From assembly GCA_030142905.1 (NCBI GenBank), contig JASJOG010000011.1:3619001-3683000 (forward strand): a stretch of DNA of 64,000 nt, written 5' to 3'. The DNA comes from Heliopora coerulea (lineage: Eukaryota; Cnidaria; Anthozoa; Scleralcyonacea; Helioporidae). Positions 55,901-64,000 of the stretch are shown piece by piece. The stretch's first letter is position 1. The number at the start of each line of letters is the position of its first letter. The notes under the pieces are model-generated. The model saw nothing but the letters and a program-made list of their open reading frames with translations. It was not told the DNA's origin and searched no databases. Made by a program: the position numbers and the translations under genes.

Positions 55901-58900
55901 GAAAAAACAATTATATATATGTGTATATTGGAATTATAAGCTAAACATGGTGTTAAGATGATGGACTTGAACATTAAGTTCGGATTTGAGTTTCTTAATA
56001 TGTAGCGCTTCTTTGAGTTTAAGAGAAAGGACAGATTTATCGGAGTCTATGATTTTAAAACATGAGGAGTTATACTGACGTTTGCAAGGAGATTTTTGAA
56101 GGTGTTTGAATATGTGGGAATGTTTGTCAGTTTGTGTGTGCTCATTAATCCGAGTGGTGAGGTGACAAGTGGTTTCGCCAATGTAACGGGAATTACATTC
56201 CGCACAAGTAAACTGATATACCACATAAGATTTAAGCTCTCCATGAATCGAGTCTTTAAAACTGAAAAGATTCTTAATTGTGTATGGTGAAAAACAAGTA
56301 ATCTCTACGTCGGTGCATAACCGTTGTATAAGTGACTTGAGTTTGCGTTGTGTTATTGTTGAGTAAAAGCCGGTGTATGGTAGTTTGAAGTAGCGTGTAT
56401 TTCGTTTGTCATCTTCTGTGTTTTGTTTGGTCAGAATGGCTTGGTTCTTCATGTATTTACTGATGACTTTGTGTATTATGTGGAAAGGAAATGAGTTACG
56501 TTTAAGAGTAAAAATAAGTTTGTTGAGATCTTCTTTGAAGCCGGTTTCCGTGTTATTTATTTTACGGGTCCTATCAATTAGTGTTTTTATCAGTCCTATC
56601 TTATAATTCATGGGTGAGAAACTCAAAAAATTCATGAGCTGACCGGTGTATGATTTTTTGTGAAAAGTAGTTGTAGTGCAGGTGTTTGTTGATTTGGTCA
56701 TCAAAACACCTAAGAATGGAAGTTTGCCATTTTTCTCCTTTTCAAAAGTAAATTTGATGTTAACATGTTGACGGTTTAAATAATCGAGAAATAGCATCGC
56801 GTCGTGCTCATTGTGAAATACGCAAAAGGTGTCGTAAACCTATCTACGATAAAATAAAACACGAGTTTAGTCGTAATTTTCTAACCAAAGTTTGTCATGG
56901 TAACCCATGAAGAGGTTGGCTAGTACTGGCGCTAAAGGAGAACCCATAGCTACTCCGTCAACTTGATCATAAAATAAACCATCAAATAAAAAATGGGTCT
57001 GTGATGTAGCAAATAGAAACAATTGTTTGAAATCTTTTCTGTTGATAGGAAAGTTAGGGTTGTCACCGAAAATTAAATTTACAGCAATGTCAATAGTTTC
57101 TTGTAAGGCAATGTTAGTAAAAAGACTTTCTACATCGAAAAATATTAGAAAATTGTTATTGAGGTCTAAGTTGGTTATTTCTTCAACAAAAGAAAAAGAA
57201 TCCTTAGTCGTGTGTTTGTCTGGTATGAGAGGTGACAGAATGGAACATAAATATTTGGCTAATTTGTAGTTGTAGGTGTTAATGGAAGATACTATGGGTC
57301 TAAGAGGAGGAGCTGAGTTTGGTTCTCGTTGTTTATGCAGTTTAGGTAAACCGTAAAACCTAGCTGGTTGTAAGCCTTTGGCAAAGATGTTGTAATAGGT
57401 GTTATCATCTAAACAGCCTTGATTTTTCAGTTTTCTGAGCAGACGCTGTAGTTTAGCTTCTCTGAAGAGTGTGGGATCCTTATCTAAGCGTTTGAATTTA
57501 CAAGAGTTTTTATATACCTGACGGTCCATGATTACGACTCCGTTCCCTTTATCAGGTCTTAAGATAATGATGTCTTTATTTTTACTAATGTTCCGTAGGA
57601 TATTGTATTTCTTAAGGTCAGCTGGAGTCGGGCGATAGGATGAAACGTAACTTTGTGCGATGTGAGCAAGTTCGTTCTTTAGATATGTGTGGTCTTCCTG
57701 GTTCTTCAGTTTTTCTTTCATCGAGTAGTGAATCCGTTCGAAAGTTGTTAGAATGTCAGAGGAGTTTAGTCGTGGAGGTTTAATGGCAAAGTCAAGTCCA
57801 TTCTTCAAAATATCCAATTCATCCGCTTTTAGTTTGAGACGATAAGTCAGTTACGGTTTCTTCGTAGGTGAATAGTAGGGCTCTATTTTTGGTCAAGTTT
57901 TTTAGTTTCCTTCGGTGCGTTTGAAGAACTTTATTAATCCGTTTTTCCACATTCTTCTTTAGTGCTTTATTCAGTATGGTCCAGTCCAAGATGGTCAGAT
58001 TGTTTTGTAGCTCATGTTGTTTCTTCGAGAAGTCGCTATCGAGTTTTCTCTGTTCACGGAAGCGCTTGGCTATAGCAGTTCGTAGAAGACGCTTTCGAAT
58101 GGCATAAGTATCTTGGTGTGTGGCATTAGGTAACGGGAAACAGATGAAATTCGGAAAAACTCCGAAGGTCTGGCAGTCTTTTAGAAAAGCGACATCCAAG
58201 TCGGCTTTTCGTTTCTTAAATGATAATTTCTCATAGGTTCGAAAATCGGATAAGGATAACCTTCCTTGATGTTTTTGTGCTAAGTCGTAGATAATATTTC
58301 CATAAGATCGTAGAAGCACAAGTGTTAATAAAGACTTCAAGTAAAGGACAAATTTCTTTATTGCTTACATGTTTTGGCAAAACTCATGTTGCAACATGTA
58401 TGCCATAAAGAAATTTGTCGTTTACTTGAAGTCTTTATTAGCACTTGCGCTTCTACGTTCTTGGTTTAATCTGTCATAATTACACTTACGCAACTTTACC
58501 TTGAACAGTGATGTACAGCATTTGGTAGGACCTGGATAAATTCTTTGTTGAACTCAGTTCCTTTCCTTCGGCTATTTTGGATGACATCATTACATAGGTA
58601 CATGTAGGTGAGTTTTTTAGCAGGTTTAACTATAGAATTTTATCAAAAGTAAAAAGGTTGTTATATTCATATTAACAGACAGTGGATAGATTTACATTCA
58701 CTGTCATCATTTCAATCATAGAAATATAAAGCTAAGAGGTGGATTTCATGATAAAGGCAAAAATTATATAAATAAAGATAGATAGCATTTAATAGTTGAA
58801 ATGTTAGAATACACCTCACGAGCTGTCATAGTTATAGTCATAATAATAATAGTGATGATAACGGAAAAACATCAAGTTACCATACAGGAAAAAAATTATA

Positions 58901-59753
58901 TATATAATCATGTATTAAATAGTTCACTTAATTGAATACTCCACATGCTGAGGCTCAGACTCAGGAACAAACTGTCACTAGGATTACAAACCAGTTCAAA
59001 GTGCAACCATGAACCACTCTATCATATGTGCCTGTGTACCTTGATTGTTAAGGCACTTCACTGATGATCAGAACTTGAGAAGATTATCATTCAATTCTTT
59101 TTAGGAGCTCAGAGAATTGCATTTCCAGCTTGAAAATTGTGCATGCTTACAACGTGCTAAATGTACATTGGATAAGAACAACACTGCTGGTTATTTGGTG
59201 TGCAGCTTGATCAAGTGGTGAATAAGCATGCATGGGACTTGCAGAAAGTGGGTTAACCAACTAGAAGAGAGTATTCTGCAAAAAAATAATACCAGGATAT
59301 TGTACCCTGATGTCTGCTTATGGGTGTGCTTCCTATAAGTCATCAATTTCTTGGACCAAAGTACAGTAAATAAAATTTAAGTAACAAAAGAGGGACCAAG
59401 TACTTCAGTTGTCGTACTGTTTACAAAATAATCGATGAAACTGGATTTAGAAAATTTGCCAAAGATGAAACAGACTACCAATTCCTACTTTAGCTGGAAC
59501 GCGAAAGTTATGCCTTACCCTTTGGCCAACATTTGCACAGCTCTCATATCACCTAAAATGCAACAAAAAGTTGAAAATTTAAAGTAATACAGTTAAACAG
59601 TTTACCTTTGAGAAGTTGTTTGTACCAGACATCGACCACTGTTTTTGCATGCTTCCGGTGATGAATAAGCCATAAAGATAGCGTCTGAATGCTCTGTTGT
59701 GAGTTCGACAACTCCACCAGTTTCTTTTCTAAAGCACTGCTGCTGAAAGACAT
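52956..59753 (-). CDS. RPRD1: RPRD1A/RPRD1B homologue (CTD-interacting, CREPT-like), seven exons
   Basis: Exons 59606-59753, 58500-58629, 54995-55101, 54450-54559, 53656-53782, 53360-53535 and 52956-53114 join in phase to 318 residues, close to human RPRD1B. The start MSFSSSALEKKLVELSNSQQ is followed by TLSLWLIHHRKHAKTVVDVW, LTYMYLCNDVIQNSRRKG and SLERIIDIWSQRGVYDSEF: the CID domain that binds the phosphorylated C-terminal tail of RNA polymerase II. A variable acidic linker is followed by the coiled-coil CREPT domain (SDDLIKALQELEHSASQDAE, NGRLSAELEDR) and the conserved end LPDLSLLPDVTGGLAPLPSA. It is nuclear, and human homologues recruit RPAP2 and tune CTD dephosphorylation. Intron 2 holds a Penelope-like element in the same orientation. 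The vertebrate A or B paralogue cannot be assigned. Confidence 0.95.
55662..55689 (-). ncRNA. Hammerhead-ribozyme-like core of the Penelope element
   Basis: Minus strand CTGAAGA, hairpin-forming TGGCATGAGTTTTGCT, GAAACATGT. Box 1 differs from CTGATGA by one base. It lies downstream of the endonuclease ORF, in the terminal repeat. A decayed relative occurs within 58360-58405. Confidence 0.45.
55934..56797 (-). pseudogene. Penelope RT thumb and GIY-YIG endonuclease piece
   Basis: 287 codons. FEKEKNGKLPFLGVLM follows the palm; FHKKSYTGQLMNFLSFSPMN is the segment equivalent to RKATFTGLYTNFDSF in the 9790-10935 copy. GIY-YIG region: YVVYQFTCAECNSRYIGETT then TTRINEHTQTD. Uninterrupted internally. 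Confidence 0.85.
56867..57817 (-). pseudogene. Penelope reverse transcriptase, main ORF piece
   Basis: 316 codons covering the fingers and palm of the Penelope-like reverse transcriptase. The first catalytic aspartate block FFDVESLFTNI is intact and GSPLAPVLANLF is intact. The piece ends at TAA just before the YxDD box, which itself carries a further stop and a changed aspartate. Confidence 0.9.
57819..58340 (-). pseudogene. Penelope N-terminal ORF piece
   Basis: 173 codons without an ATG at the start, basic and helical (SFKKRKADLDVAFLKDCQTF, RKRLLRTAIAKRFREQRKLD). One frameshift near 57825 separates it from the reverse-transcriptase piece, whose frame continues KLKADELDILKNGLDFAI. Confidence 0.8.
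58311..58457. repeat. Inverted terminal repeat of the Penelope element
   Basis: GAAGCACAAGTGTTAATAAA at the left and its near reverse complement TTTATTAGCACTTGCGCTTC at the right enclose a palindrome of the AAGACTTCAAGTAAA sequence. Such tandem or inverted terminal repeats are characteristic of Penelope-like elements. Confidence 0.75.
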
Positions 59754-60604
59754 GCTGATCCTTGCTTTTTAGTAGAGTTTATCTGTTTTCAACCACTGTT
59801 TTCAACATAGCATTTTTATGTTTTATGGCTGTTGCCACTGGCCTATGGCTCGTTGGCTCAGGTACCTTATTTCTTATTTTTTTGTACACGACAAGCGGAG
59901 CTCATTTTATTTGACCACCGCTTATTTACTTTGTAAATTTGGGAAAAAACACCAGACTTAAAATGTACCTTTATTATAACATGTATGGCTTGTATTCTTC
60001 CTAAAATTCTGTTGCTATTTTTATTAAATCTATTAATTATTAAATTAGAATGTTAGAAATAAAAATCGTGCAAATGGTATTCATGAAAAAACAGGTTTTG
60101 AAGCTAACAGATCATTGGCTAATGGTAAGGCTGACTTATTTTTCATTTTAGATAACGGCTCAATAGACTTCTATATATTTTTCATATTTTCAGATTTATA
60201 TTTTAAACTCTCCTTCGTGGGTGAGGAGTGGCACTCTATAGTCTACCAGATAAGTGGCTAAAATCGCTTATTTTTGAAACTGACCTGGGTATCCCGATAA
60301 TTTAATGGGTTTACCTGTCCGTGGATATCAACAGCTCGGTTCTATTCCACCGAAAGTAAACTGTAAACATCACGAAAACCGAGCAAAATTGTGGCTTCCC
60401 TCATGTATGATCACAAAAACCTAGTAAATGAAACAAAATAAGTAAATACAGAGGTTATTAAAATCGTTTTCGTCGATTTCTCAAAATTGGTGAAGTTTAG
60501 AAATCGCGAAAAAAATGTCGGGTATTTTTATGTCACCCTGGCACCAAAACAGAACGCATCACGTGATGGAGGTATAATTTTCACTTCGAGACGAATGGCC
60601 AAAG
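59754..60604. promoter_or_regulatory. Shared 5' region of divergent RPRD1 and PIP4P genes
   Basis: 851 bp separate the two start codons, which face away from each other. Sequence is AT-rich with short GC-containing stretches near 60320-60600. A bidirectional promoter is inference from layout. Confidence 0.4.
60558..60567. promoter_or_regulatory. E-box / CLEAR-like site ATCACGTGAT
   Basis: Ten-base palindrome with a CACGTG core, 37 bp upstream of the PIP4P start codon. MiT/TFE factors bind GTCACGTGAC-like CLEAR sites, and vertebrate TMEM55B is a known TFEB target. Confidence 0.45.
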
Positions 60605-63225
60605 ATGGCTACGCCAAACACCGAAAACAGTATCAATAATTCTGAAACTGCGCCACTTCTTCGGGAGCAATCAGATACACCACCTCCTCCACCGATTGAT
60701 AATGCGACAGGTTAGATAAATTGACGAGGAAATGCTAATTTAATCGATTGTTGTATATGGTAATGCGGCTGAATGTGAGATCTTGTTTTTTCTTGTGGCG
60801 CAATCAAAGTGGAAAGTCGCACAGAGAAGTAAAGCGTAGTTATACGTCGCTCGTAGGCTAAAATATGGTTTTCTTTGATAGCTATGCAATCATTTCGTTT
60901 ACTCCAAGACCACTTTGGGGCAGACCGATTTTTTTGTTTTTTTTGTTTATCAAGGATATTTCAGTCACGAAATCTGAAAATATCATTTTGAAAGGTATTC
61001 GAAAAACATCTTAGGACTTAGAAATTAGTATCTGTTGGTGAAATCTTTATATCTTTGGAGTCGTCTGAATGTCATCCAGAAATGGCCGAGCTTGCTTGCT
61101 ACGCTTGCCTCGTACAGCGAAACTGCTTTAGACAAATTTCGTATTCATTCAATCCTGACGGCATTTTACTGTGCCATAATCATCGTATGATGTTTTGAAC
61201 GTTATATTGTAACGCAAACCCTGAACTTTCTGTCGCTGAATTGGCAATTGTCGTGTCGCTTGCGTAATATCATACAATAACCGTGCACGATTTCTGAAAA
61301 AAAAAAAAACAAAACATATTGTTAATGTACTTTGTGATACTTTGTTTTGTGTGATGTATGGCACATATGGCATCCTGTTTGCTTTTTAGAGTAAGTGAAT
61401 TTCAGGTCATGTATTTCTCAGTGAAATAACTCCCTGACTCTTTGCATGTAGCAGTGGTAACGACAATAAACAGGAACCAATTTCCTGTTCTAGTTTTGCC
61501 AATGTTCTCAATTCCAGGAAGTGACTTTGATACTCTCATATTTTTGTAGCCTATCCCAGTACAAAGTGTTTTTCTTTTCTTAACCCATTAAGGGGCAAGA
61601 GCACACTGTCATTTTACTCTGGCTAATGCCAGGTTATTTTAGTATGCCAAAAAACTTTCTTTTCATCCATACTTTTAGGATTCAGAACATCTGTCATATT
61701 GGACAAAAAATAAACTGAAAACATACTTCAGAAACTTGATAATACGAATCTTGAATATATTCTTGGACTGTATAATATGTGTATTCAATCTGGGGAATTT
61801 ACATTGAGATTCCATTTAATTCTTCCTCTCAGCATGGCTTTTTAGCATTTCGTGATCATGGATTTTTACTAGAATGGTCTTGGAAAGTTACGGAAAAGCC
61901 ATGGGATTGGAGTAAATGAAATTAAACAAGCTCTGATTGAGTGCAGTCTGCTATTTTTCAACAGTAGGAAGAACACTTTGTAAACATCGATATGTCATCA
62001 CTTGTGTTTGTCACTGCTATTCTTTGTTTAATATTTATCTCTTTAACCAGTTCCACCATACTCTGGTGCTCCACCACCATACACTGAAGAGCCACCACCT
62101 TACACACCGTCACTCGTGTTTAACACTGACCCAACAATAGTTTGTCGAGTGTGTCAACAGCTTATACCAATCCAAGGCAGAGAAAACCAAAGAGTTATTA
62201 AATGTTCGAATTGCCAAGAAGCAACAGTAAGTTTGAACATATTTTGTATATTCATACTTAACAGCTATCACAACTATTTTGTGTTATTACAATGTGTTTT
62301 CCTAGAAATACTTCCTTGATTACATATAGTAAAGCATTAGAGGAACTTTAAATTTGAAGATAAAATTGATGTTTTCTTTATGAATCCTAAAGTAAACCAT
62401 TTGACATGATAGTGTTTTTTTAGCTGCTATGGATCTCAGGCAAAAAGTTGTTTTATTGTCTGATATATCTGATTTGCTGTAAAAATCTAAGCATCTTTGA
62501 TACTTTGAACATGTTATGATACTAGTTAATGCTCTTTACAGCCCATCAAACCACCTCCTGAGGGTAAGAAATACATCAGATGTCCTTGTAATGCTTTGCT
62601 CACTTGCAAAGTCACCTCTACAAGAATATCATGCCCTAGGACTGATTGGTAAGTTATGGTATCATTCTTTCTCCTCTGAAAACCTGTTCTAATCCATTAA
62701 CTGATAAAAAAAAAAGCCAAGGCAATGTCAATCGCTCATCAGTTGGGAGGATAATTAGAAGTTTAGTATATTTTTTAATTAGTTGAATATTACAATAAGA
62801 AAAGTACTGGTATGCATTGATTATTTATTTACTATACAGCTCCTAAATATGATATATAAATTAATAAGGATAAACTTTAAAAAACTTAGTTCCATATCCA
62901 ATAATTTCATAAATACGTGTGTTTGTTCAATTACTTTCATAAATATATACACCTGTAGTGTGTACATACAAAGACATGGATAATGACAAATAGATAATAA
63001 TGCTGTCAAGTATTTGTAAAATGAATGAATTAGGTGTTGTTTTCATTAAAGTATTATTTCTGAGTTACAATTTTAGGATTTGTTTTTCCTTTCTAAAACA
63101 GCAAACGCATCATCAATGTGGGTTCTACAGTTCCAAATACTTCACACGTTGTTGTTTCTACCCCAAACTCAAATCGAGAGATGAGAGTACGTGTAAGCTG
63201 TGGACACTGCAATGAAATATTTATT
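60605..63225 (+). CDS. PIP4P: PIP4P1/PIP4P2 (TMEM55) phosphoinositide 4-phosphatase, 3' incomplete
   Basis: Four exons (60605-60710, 62051-62226, 62542-62648, 63102-63225) join in phase to 171 residues; the last donor GTAAGT leads out of the window. The start [20 protein letters not shown] carries an ETAPLL acidic dileucine signal, as lysosomal TMEM55 proteins have. Exon 2 has PPxY-like motifs (VPPYS, PPPYT twice) and the first zinc-ribbon pair ([24 protein letters not shown]). Exon 3 has [13 protein letters not shown] and the CX5R phosphatase motif CKVTSTR (116-122). Exon 4 has [11 protein letters not shown] and [12 protein letters not shown]. The remaining zinc ribbon and two membrane helices should lie to the right. 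Vertebrate homologues act on lysosomes on PI(4,5)P2 and recruit JIP4. Confidence 0.95.
61582..61660. repeat. Half copy of the TTAACCC MITE-like repeat
   Basis: TTAACCCATTAAGGGGCAAG, then TTTTACTCTGGCTAATGCCA, matching (inverted) one half of the 34160-34266 copy. In PIP4P intron 1. Confidence 0.45.
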
Positions 63226-63556
63226 GTAAGTAGAAAAGAAGACCTTATAATAGTTTCATTTCAATTGCCCCCCTCTCATAACTGGATAGATAACTATACT
63301 TCACTCTAGTCTATGATATAAGATTTCCCCCTTAAGATTAAAGATTTGAATAGTCTCTGGGAGGGCAGAGGCTGAGAATGTAAAAATAACTGTAACTTGA
63401 GTCATAACCAAGCTATCATTACACCATCCTTTGTCATCCAGACCTCCCTCTAGGTCATATAGGGCATCTGTAGAGGCCATATTGGACATCCTGGTGGGTC
63501 ATGTAGTGCAATACTTTGTGGATTATATATATAGGACATTCTTAGCAACCTTATTG

Positions 63557-63560
63557 GACA

Positions 63561-63602
<42 letters not shown>
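63557..63602. repeat. (TA)n microsatellite
   Basis: Pure TATATA run of over 40 bp. Confidence 0.95.
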
Positions 63603-63607
<5 letters not shown>

Positions 63608-63718
63608 ATACAATCAGTTTCTATATTGACTTTATGTAGAGTGCTCAATATCTTGTAAGATAGAGCAGATAAATGAAATGAATAAGCTTAAAATTCTGGG
63701 ATGTTACTCAGAGTTTCA

Positions 63719-63764
63719 CCTCTCTTTGGATGATCATCTTTTTTGGATGATCGTCCAAAGAGAC

Positions 63765-63796
<32 letters not shown>

Positions 63797-63875
63797 GTCT
63801 TGTATATATATACATACAAGACAGTTCAAACAGGATTGTATGTGTATATATATATATATATATATATACAATCCA
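63719..63875. repeat. Series of palindromes with TA runs
   Basis: TCTCTTTGGATGATCATC faces GATGATCGTCCAAAGAGA (63719-63762). GTCTTGTATATA faces TACATACAAGAC (63798-63823). GGATTGTAT faces ATACAATCC (63833-63874). These are consistent with the terminal-repeat region of a Penelope-like element in PIP4P intron 4. Confidence 0.65.
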
Positions 63876-63893
63876 AGTTCATTCCAAGCTGCA

Positions 63894-63918
63894 CTGATGA
63901 GCTGTAATACAGTGAAAC
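63894..63918 (+). ncRNA. Hammerhead-ribozyme-like core
   Basis: CTGATGA exactly, stem II CTGT-AAT-ACAG at 63902-63912 (plus a G.T flank), then GAAAC. CTGCA just before box 1 can pair with TGCAG at 63926-63930 as a stem I, after GTACATC. This is the best formed hammerhead-like site in the window. Confidence 0.6.
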
Positions 63919-63931
63919 GTACATCTGCAGA

Positions 63932-63972
<41 letters not shown>

Positions 63973-64000
63973 GTGAAATATATATATATATATATATATA
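63932..64000. repeat. (TA)n microsatellite at window end
   Basis: TATATA runs separated by CTGTGAAA. Confidence 0.95.

Larger units (their letters stand above)
55623..58457 (-). mobile_element. Penelope-like element in RPRD1 intron, with 12-bp target duplication
   Basis: TTCTTGGTTTAA flanks the element at 55611-55622 and 58458-58469. Minus-strand coding, in three pieces: N-terminal basic region (57819-58340), reverse transcriptase (56867-57817: LRPDKGNGVVIMDR, RFYGLPKLHK, LRPIVSSINTYNYKLAKYL, FFDVESLFTNI, VAMGSPLAPVLANLFMG) and the rest with GIY-YIG endonuclease (55934-56797: YVVYQFTCAECNSRYIGE, THLTTRINEH-like). The N-terminal part and RT are joined by a frameshift. Between RT and the third piece two stops occur, one in the position of the first residue of the catalytic YxDD box, whose next residues are also altered. 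Terminal sequences (AAAGACTTCAAGTAAACGAC) are repeated at both ends, inverted at the right end. Inactive copy. Confidence 0.9.

Noticed and set aside
1..64000. CRISPR arrays or bacterial operons
   Set aside because: The repeats seen are transposon, microsatellite or exon-duplication repeats without regular spacers; gene structure is eukaryotic.

Overview
The window looks like nuclear DNA of an invertebrate animal, most likely an anthozoan cnidarian (coral or sea anemone). It is AT-rich. Genes are split by GT-AG introns, there are no bacterial-style operons, and the density of Penelope-like elements, pogo-like and hAT DNA transposons, LINE fragments and tRNA-derived repeats is high. Species identity is inference.

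Four genes can be assembled exon by exon with matching splice phases. (1) Minus strand 6573-17883: a four-exon gene for a 931-residue OLD/GajA-type protein, an ABC-class ATPase joined to a TOPRIM nuclease domain. Such proteins are best known from prokaryotic anti-phage systems. (2) Plus strand 45063-52081: a 13-exon gene for a Mextli homologue, with a MIF4G-like domain, a KH domain with a long inserted loop, and a YxxxxLPhi eIF4E-binding motif. (3) Minus strand 52956-59753: a seven-exon RPRD1A/RPRD1B homologue (RNA polymerase II CTD-interacting protein, 318 residues). (4) Plus strand from 60605 past the window end: PIP4P1/PIP4P2 (TMEM55), 3' incomplete. Genes 3 and 4 are head to head with 851 bp between start codons and an ATCACGTGAT E-box just upstream of the PIP4P start. 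Genes 2 and 3 converge. A fifth gene is seen only as a transmembrane-encoding exon at 1381-1627 on the minus strand.

Layout: 1-6.5 kb holds the transmembrane exon, a 330-bp-arm foldback repeat, a LINE tail and tRNA-like SINE copies. 6.5-18 kb is the OLD-like gene; its introns carry a Penelope-like fragment and a pogo-like transposon with a HIRAN-domain ORF. 18.5-22.4 kb is a nest of elements: an outer TIR transposon, a LINE fragment and an inner TIR transposon with a second HIRAN ORF. 23.7-34.5 kb is an array of duplicated exon-like modules for a cysteine-containing repeat (CGKCD...FLEHVQDNE), spaced by introns that carry tRNA-like modules. 35-40 kb holds a second Penelope remnant, microsatellites, a tandem duplication with conserved hairpins and a tRNA-derived repeat. 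40.3-43.0 kb is a nearly intact hAT transposon with perfect 8-bp target duplications. A Penelope-like element of about 2.8 kb sits in intron 2 of the RPRD1 gene with 12-bp target duplications and a broken reverse-transcriptase active site. Hammerhead-ribozyme-like cores recur at the Penelope copies and at the far right end.

The four genes do not form an obvious pathway. They are a translation factor, a Pol II CTD-binding protein, a lysosomal phosphoinositide phosphatase and an OLD-family ATPase-nuclease of unknown animal function. The OLD-like gene and the transposon-borne HIRAN ORFs are the least ordinary content.
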